A model generated the notes under the pieces. The model saw nothing but the letters and a program-made list of their open reading frames with translations, was not told where the DNA came from and searched no databases. Positions 26,201 through 37,439 of a stretch of 64,000 nt of DNA are shown here, one piece after another (position 1 is the stretch's first letter; every line of letters starts with the position of its first letter). This DNA is from Apostichopus californicus (Eukaryota > Echinodermata > Holothuroidea > Aspidochirotida > Stichopodidae). The DNA is taken from the NCBI GenBank assembly GCA_020650975.1, contig JAIPMN010000253.1:1-64000 (forward strand), read 5' to 3'. The translations under genes were made by a program, and so were the position numbers.

Positions 26201-29200
26201 CTTTTCATTCTTGCCTCTGAGGATATTCAAAGATTCTCTCAGAGCCAAAGCCTCCTTAACCATGGTCTCTCTAGTCTGGGGATGCAAAAAACAAAAATGT
26301 TGGAATAGTTTATCACCACAACACTTCCAACAAATGTTTATTCTGTTACTAGTAGTTGAGTTACCTGCACTCCTTCAGGGATGGTTATGTACTCAGAGGG
26401 GACTGATTTTATAGTTAGATCTTAATGCCTTTCTTTTGTATATCTGACATGTATCCATTCAATCCTTTCACCAGGCTATTCTGCACAACATCACCCAACA
26501 TTAAAATTGTCACTTAGTAGTGTGAAAAAGAAACATTTTTAGTTTTCTCAAGTCAAAAAGTGAAAACAGAATTCTGATTAACCATTGGCATACTTGTTTC
26601 TGAATTACGCTACCAGTTTTTACCTGTTGGAGTGTTTTATTTTCAATCTCTACCATAGAGAGAGCTCTTGATGTCTGATCAACGATCAAATCCCTCTTTG
26701 TTTGCTCAGCTTGTATACTGGCCTGCAGACTGGCATAGCCCTTCATCTCTCGTTCCAATTCACCCACCCTGTAGGAACCAAACGATGAACATTAAAAGAA
26801 AAATTTATTAACAGACGTTTACTTCCCGTGTTTGTATATAGTTATATTATCACAACCAGACACTTGCAGAAGATTTCCTAACTGAATCACATATCAAGTC
26901 TTAGTAAAGTGCACTGTGCAAGATATCAATCAAACTATTAGAAGTAAGAAGAAAACATCAAAAACAGCATCGAGGGACTTTCTTCACTTCTGATGATTCT
27001 TACAGTAATTTAGATATAAAAAATATATATATAATTTTTTATATATATATATATATATATATTTTTAAACTGATATTAAAGATTTACTTAAGTACTTAAA
27101 GTTAAAATCTTTACAACAATGCCCATCATGAGACTGTTTCACATTGTTAAAATCAAACTAGCTTACAATAGTACACATCAAGATTTCAGAATTTTTACTT
27201 GTAAATGCTAGGTAACCACCTGATATATTGCTTAGATTTTAATGATTATATGTAGCAAGTTTCACTCCAACAAATCACGATTTGGCTGTATATCTGCCAA
27301 AATTCCAACCATCGGTGCTATCCACTGTATGAATTTTGAGAACCGGTGTATCACGTGACAAAGTTATTCTTTACACAGATCTGGTCTTGAACATCTGCTC
27401 TTGAAATGTGGTAGTACTTGAAACAGAGATCAAATTTTCCCTGTAAAAGTTCCATAGACGGCATGTTTACTTGCTAAACATGCAATTAATGCAGTGGCAA
27501 TGGGAGTTTTAGCTATGCCTAAAATCAATGGAGGGCCCTGTCATATCAGTCACATCTCTGAGAAACTGGTGCAAGCTGCAGTCAATGACTGCAGATCATA
27601 ATGGTACCATGAGTTGATCATTAGTAGTATATGCATATCTTGCTTGTAAAAATTATTAAAGAGGAGAACTTATGAAACATATTTCCAACGTTCCATGTCA
27701 ACTAACTGTTTGACACACCGTAACTTGTGTTTCTGAAGCATGCATTTCATTTGGCAAAACTGCACAAGTGAAACCATGCATTAGTTCATCACCCAGCGTG
27801 TTCATCAGGCGTGTACACAGCTTGTAAGCACTATCACACGATCAAGTTATTTAATTCAGAGATCGTTGAATAGTACAGATCAGGGTCAACATGCTGGCGC
27901 CCAGTGTAGAAACATTAGACAGCCCAATCAGCCAGTACATTTAATCCCAATATTTAAACTAATAAATCAAAGTTATCGAGTTCTCTTGTATTACAACCTT
28001 CAAGACTAGTTCGAGGTGGACCTACTATTAACCAAGTGCAAGGCTTAAAATTTATTAACCAATAGTTGTTTCACAAACACAACAAGCTATCTTGTTTGCA
28101 ATCTTATTCACATGGCACGAAACGTAACTTGGCAAAAAATAATTTGTGCCTTGATCAAATGAAACAAGAATACTTGAGGCAATGTTAGCTGACCTGCTTT
28201 GTAATCTTTCTCTGTTTTTGATGGAATCAACTTTCTCACTCATTGATTGTTCCATACCTTCTTCCAGGTCAAGAATCTTCTTTTGTAGAGACTGTTGAAA
28301 GAAGGAAAACTTGATCATATTGAAAGAAAATTGGAAACATTTCGGTTCAGATCTTATTACGAGTAACTCATATACATTAGTAGTTTGTTGAGGTTGACAA
28401 CCCTGAAGGACCACATTTCTCTTACACAGGCTCTTCAGTGGATAAGCAGTTTGCTAACAGTTTTGTTTTATTTTGTCTTTCCAAATTTGACTGAAAGATT
28501 ACTGATTGGGTAAAGAAAGACATTAAAGGACTACCTGTTTAACAAGTGACATTGCAAGATCGACAACAGCGGTTAGGGACGAACACAACCATAGTTTTGT
28601 CAGAAATGTGAAGCAGTAATAGTAAAGAAGACAGGTGGAACATCTGGCAAAGATGTCATCACAGAACAACAAAGCCTATTTGTCAGATTACCAACATTAA
28701 CATGGGCCTGTATACATTGATGGTTTTCTGGAAGTGGTATTTTAAGATGGTTAACAGTCCTGTTAATGGCAGAGGGTTCTAGTTGTGGATTTAGTTGCCT
28801 ACTTGTCTGTTGTCTTTCTAAGGTTTACCATGCAAGTGCAAGTCGCTGTAACAGAGACCGCATCTTTTGTTCTTGCAGAATGCCAAGAATTGAATCGCGA
28901 TGGTTTGCTGTTTACCCAGCACTTTTTGTAGGATTTTCTACAAACCAATGTTTTGCATCTCAACCAGACATTTGGACACTTTTGTCCAACTTGAAGAACT
29001 AAGTGCTCCTCAACTAAATATAGTAAGCAAAGGGTAAAGCAAAAGTCTCAATTTATTTTTATCAAAGTTTTAAATAGTAATAATGGTGACCTTTATTAAC
29101 AAAGTTCAAAGGTAATGTCAGAATCAAAAGAAGAGGAGTGTGTGGGTGAGGGTGAAGGTTGGGGAGCAATTAACACTGTTTTTTCTACTTTTCCCACAAT

Positions 29201-32200
29201 TCATGATAAGGGAATGCTTTCTTGGAACTTACCTGGTTGGCATTATTCAGACCGTCTAAGGTATGATGAGTATCATTCAGTTTGGTTTCACTCACTATCA
29301 GTCGGTCTGTTTGTTGCTATGGACACAGAATGAAAAGAAAAATGGTAACTTCTCTGTACATTAGAAGAGAAGATATATAGAATCTGGTCTTTATAACAGT
29401 TAAATTGTAAGCTGTGCTATTTCATGAACTTATTTATCTGAGCGATACCCTCTATGTATTACAACAAATACTACTTAGAAATCAGGTCAATATGCATAAT
29501 TTAACCTATTAATATTTTGTACCTGTAGTGTTTCATGAGCCTCTTTAAGTTTCTCTACCAGGGCCAGCCTTCTTTGTTCACTTTCATACATAGCATCCCT
29601 GAGGTTCTTCAATGCTCCTGACCCTGGGGTATTCATCCATGACTCCAGATCATTAGAGGTGGTACCGTTGACAGGGGAGGACTGCCGTACACCCCTCTCA
29701 TGGTTGTAACTGGTAACAGGCACATCAGGATTGACTATTGGTGATGGAGGTCGCATGTGATAAGGAGACTTCCGAGAATTGGAGTGTGCGTAGCTGTACG
29801 ACAAAACAAACACGCCATCAGGCAGAAGGAAAATGGAACATTATTTTATAATGAATGCCAGACAATGTAGAAGTCAAGCAAGATAACATTGCAAAATGAA
29901 TTATTGTCACTTTAAGGAGGTGATTAGGTCCATAATAAAATTATACTGTAATGGGCATACCATTTGTTGCCAAAAAATACCATTGTTTACTATCATAATG
30001 CTGCAAAGGTCTAAATAAATTGTTTTAAAGTCTGGTATATTTCAAAACAAGTATCCACAGTTATGCCTGTGCTTAATCCTTCCAGTTAAACATACCTGTG
30101 CTTAAAGACTTACTTGTATTTAGTATCTATATAAACAAGCAAAACATGCACGGAAAATTAATTGTAAAAGTGTAATTAGTACTAGCGAATCTGAAGGATA
30201 CCATTTAGTAGGACTTGACAAAATGTTGCATATCAAGCACCTAAGGATCACACCCATATCTCTATTAATAGAAATTGGAAAGCAGTAGGAAAGGGATCAC
30301 CAAGAAATGTTTTTATTTTTAGTCACATACATAGTAAATTGTAAGTACAGTACATCAATTTAACTGGTTATAAAGACATTTTGAAAAAGCAGAGAAATTA
30401 TTGGCCAACGCCTATGTTTTTGGTTGCTCTCTTGCTAATTAAATGGATCTTTTCTTTTGGACTGTATAGTTTACGATGTTGTTTTTTGTTATGAAAACAC
30501 AGTTATCTGCTATGATGTAAAGTCCAAAGATGTTTCAGAAGGAACCAACTCACTAACACCACTTCATCCACCCCCAACACCAAAATCACTTCAGCTACTA
30601 ACTTTTGCTTTGGAGGATAAGATGGAAAGGCAAGTTTTTTTCATTTCTTAGTTTACACATAGTTTTAAATTCAGAGTTTGATTGCCAACTTGCAATGGCT
30701 TCAGCAGCTCTCCTGCATTACATGGTAACGATCTGATGGAACGAGTAACATTGTTACTTGTCATTGTAATTCGGAGGTACTTTTGGTGAGAACATGGAAA
30801 ATAAACCAAATTTGCTTCTTGAAACATACTATAATGCCTGGAGCTACTTTCTTTAGATTTTCACTTATTTTTGAAAAGTTTCTATTATCTGTGTTCCTAC
30901 ATTCAATAACTTACTAACAGATTTATCTCTTTGAGAAGAGCTTGTGAATTAAAGAGCATCAGAGTCATGAAATGTTCAGAATTGACCTGAGAACTTACCT
31001 TATACCACTGTCTGAATCCTGTTGTGTACCCCCATTGAGTCTTGCTCTACTTAACAAAGGATTGGGAGCGTGTCCAGGGGTACTAAAGGAACCAGTACTC
31101 TGCTTTAAGGCAGCAACTTCTGCTTCTGTGTCCTTTCGTTTGCTTTGCTCTCTCTGAAGAGAGGGAGAGAGAGGGTTTGACTACTATAGTTACCATGGCA
31201 ACATGACACTTATCTGTTGAGAACAGTCTCATTCTGAACAAGATGTAAGTTAGAGCCACTCTAGTTTATGGTTGAGTTTGGAATCACTGTATGATTCTTT
31301 CAAGGGAGAAAGGCCTCACATTCTGCTCATGTTATTTTTGAAATCAACAAAGTTGTAATGTTTTTGGCAATATTGACTGGTCTTAATCTATACTGAATCT
31401 TTGTTTCACATAGAGCTTACTTAAAACAACCAAATTCATTCTCTAGACACTTTGAGTATTATGTCTTGAAAGTTCTAAACCTAATTTTATTATGAAAGGG
31501 TTCCTACACTGCTCACCACCAACCCACCCCTTAGAGTGCATCAAACTTTAAGTTCAACAAACAACTAAACTTTTTTTATTTTTTTTTATTTTGCATCCAA
31601 CAAAGTTGGTAACATAGTTCTGATCCCAATGACACAGACAGAGTAGACAATTTTCTATAAATCTACACTTTGTTCTCACTCTCCTATACTACAGTATTCC
31701 ACAGCTATTTCACTATAGCAATCTTATATTCAGAAATATATGGTAGGTTTCAAAAACTATTTGACCAAGAGTTTCTTAAATGCTTTAATTCCATGCAAAT
31801 TAAACTGTTGACAAGCAGTAAAGGCCATCAAGTAAACGATAACCACCCACTTCTAATTGAAACTGGGTCAAAATCATGACAAGATTAGCAGCTGAATGTT
31901 GTCATTAATTACACTTCCGGGTGAGTAAATGACATTGTAACATCTTAATTATATAATTAAAGTATCCGTCAAACTAGGACATGTCGGTCTCAAGAACAAA
32001 GACATGTATGTCATTAATTATCACTCTTGAACTTGAGTCATTCATGAAGTGCCTTAAACAAGTTTGTTTATGATATGTTCTCTGAACGGGGATATAGTAC
32101 AGTGACTCAAATCCCCTCTTGTGTCTAAGTCCGGGAAAACGAGCGGTAGTGAAATCATCTTGACCTTAAAATGGAGCAACAACTTGGTAAACCTTCATAC

Positions 32201-33365
32201 TCACCAAGGTACATGTAGCTACAGAATCTAAAAACAAAGTAAGCTTATATTCCTTACACAAGAACAGTTCCAAACATTGAAGTCTCTACTATAGTTAAGT
32301 TGTTATGCTAGCCAATTTATTGTGTCATCAGTAGCTTGCAGAAAATGATGAGCTGTGATGGAACAACTCTTAGACTGATATCTTAGGGTGGTATTTTACA
32401 ATATATGTTTATCATCTACTAATATAGTATGTTAATAATCCACTGACATTCATCAGAATGGAATGGAATAAACAAATGGAAAGACATTAAGGTATCTTCA
32501 ATTCATTACTCAGTTTTTCCTATCATTGTTTGTTGTGTTTGATGTTGACACAATAAGGCAAATAGCCAATTACAGTTACAGTACTGTCGAAAAAGCATCC
32601 AAGTTGTACCTAGAAAATGGCTGTAAAATCAATATTGTGGACCACTACTTCTGGATAAAATCAATACTTGTTTTTACTGTAGGAATGATGACTACAGAAA
32701 GAATGTGGATGATTCTCTTAATGCTGAAGGGATGTTAGCAGTTTAAAAACCATTTTATGGTGACTTTATTCAATGATTGTTTATGATTTGTTATAAAGGA
32801 TATTCCTGTGTCAGACAATTTGACACCTACATGGATAAAAATAAATAAAATACACTATTAGTTATATTTTCCCGGATTGAGAGTAAGTGTGTTCAATATA
32901 ATAGAGGAAACAAAATCATCTTTATTTGAATTGACAATGATATCATTCACTTAAAGCCAGATAATACCACCAAATTTGACAAAATTCATAAATTTTCGTA
33001 ACACAAAAATTGCCAGGAGGATTTGAATCATGACCTCCACATGCAGAAAATTGCCAGCATTTTGATTAAGTAAACAACAATCAACCACCAGAATATCCCT
33101 TTAACATAAAACATCTGTAGAATAAACCCGGTCAGTATAGTTAAAATGTTACTACATACACACTGGGTATACCCACCCTTAACTGTTCCCTCAGCTGGGC
33201 AGCAGACATAAGTTCAAAGCTTGTATCAGCATTGTTAGCAATACCCAACACAGACTCTTGGTCAAACATGGAAGGCACAGGTGACTGGCGATAGGAGGAA
33301 GGACTATGATCTGAGATGACTCCATGGAGACTACGACCAACATACGGAGAACTACTTCTCTGCAT
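7774..33365 (-). CDS. Large unassigned coiled-coil protein, 1,673 residues, 31 exons
   Basis: Exons in transcript order: 33365-33177, 31153-30999, 29793-29523, 29316-29233, 28291-28194, 26768-26624, 26275-26162, 25853-25728, 25037-24870, 24693-24568, 24214-24047, 23801-23664, 22789-22628, 22246-22067, 21623-21544, 21050-20861, 20184-19976, 19585-19440, 18679-18557, 18145-18094, 17669-17420, 16745-16593, 15548-15321, 14949-14602, 14085-13954, 13258-13194, 11984-11891, 11618-11590, 11212-11076, 10480-10306, 8260-7774. All junctions are GT-AG, phases agree throughout, and the 5,022 nt stay open. Residues 1-174 are Ser/Pro-rich and probably disordered. From about 175 to 1500 the sequence is Glu/Lys/Gln/Leu heptad coiled coil, interrupted near 756-775 (contains TPAFCERCSSY) and 906-916 (LSFTGSPPVRR). 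The last 161 residues are Ser/Lys-rich and non-coiled. No motor, zinc-finger or membrane domain is visible. Likely a cytoskeletal or centrosome/cilium scaffold by type (inference); rootletin-like in texture but not identified. An additional phase-0 exon could have been missed. Confidence 0.85.
8335..8745. repeat. 29-bp minisatellite, about 14 copies
   Basis: Regular unit of TTATACTATTTCATATAC followed by TTTTGCATAGG, with a few point variants. It lies in the last intron of the coiled-coil gene, starting about 75 bp from the acceptor of the final exon. Confidence 0.95.
8746..10305 (-). other. Rest of the last intron of the coiled-coil gene
   Basis: AT-rich non-coding DNA with poly(C) runs near 9799 and 10061 and a CACCCCAACCTCATC-type C-rich stretch near 10140-10200. 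No gene recognised. Confidence 0.5.
10560..10910. repeat. Two adjacent minisatellites (21 bp and 19 bp)
   Basis: 10562-10645 has about four copies of a 21-bp unit (ATGAGTTGGAATTGCCTAC). 10665-10905 has a degenerate 19-bp unit (GGTCACTATTACCAACACC), about a dozen copies. Both lie in the intron between exons 10480-10306 and 11212-11076. Confidence 0.9.
11590..11618 (-). other. 29-nt microexon of the coiled-coil gene
   Basis: Flanked by a clear acceptor (TCTCCAAACAG) and donor (AG|GTGAGA). It encodes KGGSDGRIK plus two bases of a split Arg codon. Both the previous exon (ends phase 0 at 11891) and the next exon (begins at 11212 needing two bases) require it, so skipping it would break the frame. 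The Gly-Gly-Ser sequence makes a short flexible break in the coiled coil. Confidence 0.8.
12415..12890. repeat. Short repeat and a 24-bp minisatellite
   Basis: 12425-12475 has three copies of CCATTGTTAGAGAG. 12690-12885 has about eight copies of a 24-bp unit alternating GCAGTATAACACAATGCC-TGTGTA and GGGGTATAACACAATGCC-TGTGCA. The period is a multiple of three, which makes repetitive antisense ORFs (CYTPAQAL/CYTATQAL). Intronic, not coding. Confidence 0.9.
13850..13905. repeat. CCACCACCCA microsatellite
   Basis: Repeated CCACCACCACCCA just inside the intron after the donor of exon 14085-13954 on the minus strand. Confidence 0.85.
14402..14600. repeat. 12-bp polypyrimidine minisatellite abutting a splice donor
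   Basis: Units of CCTCCTCCCAGT and CCTCTTCCCAGT run uninterrupted for nearly 200 bp. The transcribed (minus) strand is G/A only, apart from a C/T once per unit. The array ends within 2 bp of the donor at 14601, directly downstream of exon 14949-14602. Confidence 0.95.
15066..15321. repeat. 85-bp triplication including an exon end and donor
   Basis: Three copies of an 85-bp unit (GGCCATCCTAGCAGCCTGGG core). The exon-end/donor sequence CAG|GTATTACAGA appears at the genuine boundary 15321 and again at 15236 and 15151. Confidence 0.9.
15549..16592 (-). other. Intron of the coiled-coil gene
   Basis: AT-rich intron between exons 16745-16593 and 15548-15321. No repeat array or further exon with matching phase was recognised. 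Confidence 0.5.
18905..19140. repeat. ACTAA/ACTAC pentanucleotide microsatellite
   Basis: About 230 bp of degenerate (ACTAA)n and (ACTAC)n with TAAATTAAACTACACTACAC higher-order units, in the intron between exons 19585-19440 and 18679-18557. Confidence 0.9.
19261..19467. repeat. 123-bp-offset duplication of an exon end and its donor
   Basis: 19384-19467 contains the last 28 nt of exon 19585-19440, its donor and flanking intron. 19261-19344 is a near-identical copy lying in the intron (shared AATCAATCAACTGAGAGGCAA and TCTTCTGACCGGTGGAGATC). Copy offset 123 bp. Confidence 0.9.
22850..23660 (-). other. Intron with AT microsatellite
   Basis: Begins with (AT)n near 22857-22877. The rest, up to exon 23801-23664, is AT-rich with no recognised gene. 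Confidence 0.5.
26769..28193 (-). other. Intron of the coiled-coil gene with an AT palindrome
   Basis: Between exons 28291-28194 and 26768-26624. Holds an (AT)n palindromic stretch at about 27018-27066. No gene recognised. Confidence 0.5.
28292..33176 (-). other. 5' introns of the coiled-coil gene
   Basis: Introns around exons 29316-29233, 29793-29523 and 31153-30999, the longest being about 2.0 kb (31154-33176). Mostly AT-rich unique sequence. A 78-codon open stretch at 28766-29002 on the plus strand has no recognisable similarity and is not called as a gene. Confidence 0.5.
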
Positions 33366-33431
33366 CCTGCATGTCTTTACTCTCAGGTTAAGCTACAGTA
33401 GAGCAGTCAACTCTCCTCGTCTTTATGTGTC
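33366..33431 (-). promoter_or_regulatory. 5' UTR part of the first coding exon, with overlapping uORF
   Basis: On the minus strand a pyrimidine-rich acceptor (ATTGTTCAG) ends just before 33431, giving a 66-nt leader before the ATG at 33365-33363. In the frame of that ATG the leader carries TAA and TAG, so this is the first in-frame Met, which fixes the start. An out-of-frame ATG seven bases upstream opens a six-codon uORF (MQDAEK) that ends at a TAG inside the main coding sequence. At least one further 5' non-coding exon should lie upstream, because the leader begins at a splice acceptor. Confidence 0.6.
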
Positions 33432-35376
33432 CTGAACAATGAAAAAGAATGCAAAAGATACAAAAGTTTAACTCTAATTGTGAAACAGTGAGAAACATCA
33501 TACCCACTGGCCTACCCAACAGGTTTTTTATCACTTGATATGGAGAGGGGTTTGCTATATGCTGAATTGCATTAGTACAAGGGCTAAACAGTATGAGATG
33601 GAGAAGTAAGTTAAGGGTTAAATAGAAATGAATGGAATTAATTAGAAAACTTTCCCATTTCAACTTCCCTAAATCCCTTCATGAAGTAAAGAGTACTGCA
33701 ATGCTTCTTACTGGTTGAACATTCAGGGTAATTTAAATCCAAACACACTACACACAAACCATGAAATGAATTCAACCACCATGGTGCTAACATGAGCTAC
33801 AATGAAGAAAAAACTCTAAAATAAATGGAATATTGTTGTCACTTTTGCACAGTAGAATTTAGCTTTTAAGTAAACGTTATTAATATTACCCTATATATAT
33901 TATATATTATATTATTTTACAACTGGATGTTGAAATTGAAACATTTGGAAATGAAATTGGTTGTTAGATATGTCTTGAAGCAAGTTTGAAAAACAAAGGA
34001 AATGGAAATATTCAAATGGTGTGGAAGGCTAATTGGGCAATGCCCACCCCCCCCCCCGCCCCCCACAAAAAACAGGGTTCTAATTTCTGCTACTTTCTTT
34101 CCTCATTTCTGAAAATTTGTCTTTTCTTGTGCCTACAACTATTTCTTGTTCTTGTTTCTGTAGCATATTTTTTATTGCAGAAACAAGAAACATTTGTTGC
34201 AGAAACTTTTTGGGGGCAAGGCCCTATTAGTCTTAGACCATAAGATTGGCTCCTCTGGCTATCTGGAACAAGCCATTGATTTCACATTAACAGTGGAAAC
34301 CTTCCAATTTGATCTGATTGTTAACTTGATACATACATATGCATGAAATGAATATCAATTGTCATGATAAACAAATTGTCAGGAGAAAGACTAAATCTGG
34401 TAAAAATATAAGGTCACAGACAAAGTAAGATAGTGCTTGACAACATATTACTAACTTTACACAATCTATTGTCGAAGAGAGCACAAACGATTATTTATTT
34501 GCAGTGGAAATCAGTTGCAACAAAATCAAGCTATAGTGAAATTAATCTTAACAAATTATAGCATTTCAACACATGTTTCCAATGTGAAACTAAGGACCCT
34601 GGTATTCCCAGATTCAATGTGTTTTTAGCATCCTTGTCCATCCTGAATTAACATAAATAGAGGTAGCAAGTACAAAGCGAATGACCATGAATGGTACATT
34701 TAAACACGATTCTCACTGAAATAGAAAATGAAAGGAAAAGAGGAATCTTTAAAAGTTGAACAATGGAGATTTAATAGATCCTTCAAATTTACCACAGATC
34801 TACAATGAAGTGTAAAACCACCAGCAACCCTGGAATCAGTGGTTAAAAATAGTGCAACAACATTGACATTTATATATTTTAATTCATAGAATGGCAAAAG
34901 TCCCAATCAAGGGTAATAAATTAGTAGAAATATATAATTATATATATACTGTATGTATATTAAAAAGAAAATCCACATTTACTCCGAAAGAAAATATTAT
35001 TAGAGAAAACGAGAGTGATAAGATATGACTCATAATTGACAAATAAGGAGTAAAGTTTAATAAAATATATTGCAATTTTCGTTCCGCCTGGGACCTTCGT
35101 CAGCAATACTTGGCATTCGAATGAAAAGTACAATATGTAACACAATGAAAGTATGACGCTAGATAAGTGTAAGTTGAATGAATGAATGGGTAAGTCAAAC
35201 ACATCTTATCATTTTGCAAGATATTAAGGTGCCTAATTTATAAATAAGCTTAGCCTATACTTAGTCATAACATGCTGTACAGTAGCCAAGACCTGATGAG
35301 ATTTAATGCTACTTAAAGTTAGGACTAACCTATCATGGCTAAAATGACAAGAGCCATCTAACCTGTAAGTAGGACA

Positions 35377-35634
35377 GGCGCGTAGCGAGGAATTTACCAA
35401 GGGAGGGGCGAAGCCTGAAAGCAAGCTATCTAAGCGTAGTGCCAACATGGGTTGGCGCGAAAGCGTAGAAGAAAATTTTGGCCGAAAATGCCTCCCAGAT
35501 CGCTAGAAATGGCACTTCCCAGGCCTTGTAAGTAGGTCCAAGCATTTTCTATTTTGAAATTACTAGTGATATCATAAAAAAATATGCTCAAGGGGGGGAA
35601 GCTCCCTTCGCCCCTCCCCCCTTGGCTACGCACC
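35377..35634. mobile_element. MITE-like element with GCGTAGC termini
   Basis: Ends form an imperfect terminal inverted repeat: GCGTAGCGAGG at 35380-35390 and CCTTGGCTACGC near 35620-35631 (reverse complement GCGTAGCCAAGG). Internal G-rich and C-rich arms (GGGAGGGGCGAAGC near the left end, GCTCCCTTCGCCCCTCCCCC near the right) also pair. About 255 bp, no coding capacity. Possible flanking direct repeat AGTAGGAC/AGTAGGAT. Confidence 0.6.
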
Positions 35635-35708
35635 AGTAGTAGGATATCATCTGTAATAGGATATCTGCTTAGCTTGAGCCAAAAATCTTGGATTATTGAC
35701 TGATTTAA

Positions 35709-36068
35709 AGGCATTGAAGACTCGCCCCAAACCGCGTGCCGCGCTCTGAAAAAGTTACCTTTCCGTTGCTTGCAAGTGAAGTTTTCTTGTTGTCATTACA
35801 AAATGCAAACAGTAATGAAACGTGATACCTTGTTATCTATAGCTGGACCTGAGATGTCCATCGCTGTATCGTTTTTACACTGTGCTGTGGGTATTGACCG
35901 CAGCTGTATGAACTGACTGTACGCTAGTGTCTAATTACCGAAGGTAGCAGGCTGTGTGCATATTTTCTGGGATCGATGGTGGTGTCTAACACTTCTGTTA
36001 CACCTCATTCGAAACTAGGTCAGATTACCGGCATTCGACATTTCTTTTTGCGGGAGTCTTCACACCCT
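35709..36068. mobile_element. 360-bp non-autonomous DNA transposon with TTAA target duplication
   Basis: Flanked on both sides by TTAA (35705-35708 and 36069-36072). The left end reads AGGCATTGAAGACTCGC; the reverse complement of the right end reads AGGGTGTGAAGACTCCCGC, giving an imperfect TIR of about 17-19 bp. TTAA duplication with AGG/AGGG termini fits Kolobok-type elements better than piggyBac (usually CCC ends), but without a transposase the superfamily is an inference. It lies 74 bp from the GCGTAGC element. Confidence 0.65.
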
Positions 36069-36833
36069 TTAACCTGGAATATCTACATGGTTTGTAGCAA
36101 GATAACCAACCTGTATTGCCGATAAACCTTGATTTTCAGTTGAAAAACCCCTAATTACAAGCCCACAGATATCATTCGAATAATGTGATGGTCCTCTTTT
36201 CAAAGAAGACAATAAACTGTTTCAAAAATTTGCCTTAGACCACAAACCTGTGATCAGTGTCTTTAAAAAAACAGAGGGAACAAATGACATAAATTAGGCA
36301 GTCACTTCGGGTGCATACCTACCTAATGTTTATTCATAAATAAAACTACAATTGAGAAAAGACTTGTAAAATGGTCAAGTGTTGATGGAATTTGATGGAA
36401 GTAACAACTATTTACATTATTTCTAATGCCTATAAAAGTGATTAGGTCGAGTTATTCATGAATAGCTAGCTGTAGACCTTTCAGAATATGAATATCAATA
36501 ACTCTAAGGACACCATGGTTACTGTACAGAGCATTAATAGAATAATGCTGATGTTTGAAAGTTATAACTGCAAGAATTCTATTCTGAAGCACCTGTCATG
36601 GCTGAAGCAAAATAGCATTAGCCCAAGGAATAATTTATCAGGTATCACATCACAAAATGCTATGCAAGTGCAAAGATGTACAGCACTATTTGTTGATAGG
36701 AACCATAGTATTTTATTAGAAACACAGCTTTCATACACAAAATTTGAAGACTAAATTATTCACTACCACTAAATTAGTGTTAGCTACACCAATATATTGG
36801 CCCTAATATATTGGCTCCTAACATTAGCCTAAG

Positions 36834-37065
36834 AGTGTTAGCTCAGTGGTTAACGCGGTGCCTTTCAATCATAAGGTCCCGAGTTCGAGTCACTTCAAGA
36901 TTAATGTATGTCGTCCAGTTACAGAGTTGTTGACAATTCATAATCATGGACGTTAAATATGAATCTAGTAAGAGACTGACTTCGGTCAGCTTGCGGCTTT
37001 GATAAGTCAATCATGGCTTCTTTGCGAGTTTCTGCTTGCAGGAGGATATAAATTACATACATATA
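36834..37065 (+). mobile_element. tRNA-derived SINE
   Basis: The head carries a pol III A box (TTAGCTCAGTGGTTAA, 36839-36854) and a B box (GAGTTCGAGTC, 36881-36891) at tRNA spacing, with a CCTT/AAGG anticodon-stem remnant between them. The acceptor stem does not close, and a non-tRNA body of about 150 nt continues to roughly 37065 with a short AT-rich tail. This is the standard layout of a tRNA-headed SINE. The boundaries are approximate, and target-site duplications were not resolved. Confidence 0.7.
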
Positions 37066-37439
37066 TTGCCTAGTTTCAATCCCATGTTATTGGATTAGAC
37101 AAGAAATAGTAGGCTAGCCTACATTTGAATAGCAACAGCATATTAATTCGCTGTATTTCTCGCCTATTGGCCTATCAGTAGGTCAATACATCCAACTTAG
37201 TTCTCGAACTGTTACTACTAGTGTTACTTGCTAGGCCTCCGAAACAGTAATGTTACTTGTAAGTTGTATGTTAGTCAGCATCAACTAGGCTACAATTTAA
37301 GTACAATCTACCACCACTAGCCTAACTACAGTACAGGCCTATGGTACAACTTGTAAATTAGGCCTAGGCTATGTATGCCTAGGTACTATACTAATAATAC
37401 TAGACTAGGCTACTTGAAATAGCCTAAGATTATCAGAAG

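Noticed and set aside
36838-36905. A possible functional tRNA gene (A and B boxes present).
   Set aside because: The acceptor stem does not pair, the anticodon stem is imperfect and a long non-tRNA body follows, so it is better explained as the head of a SINE.
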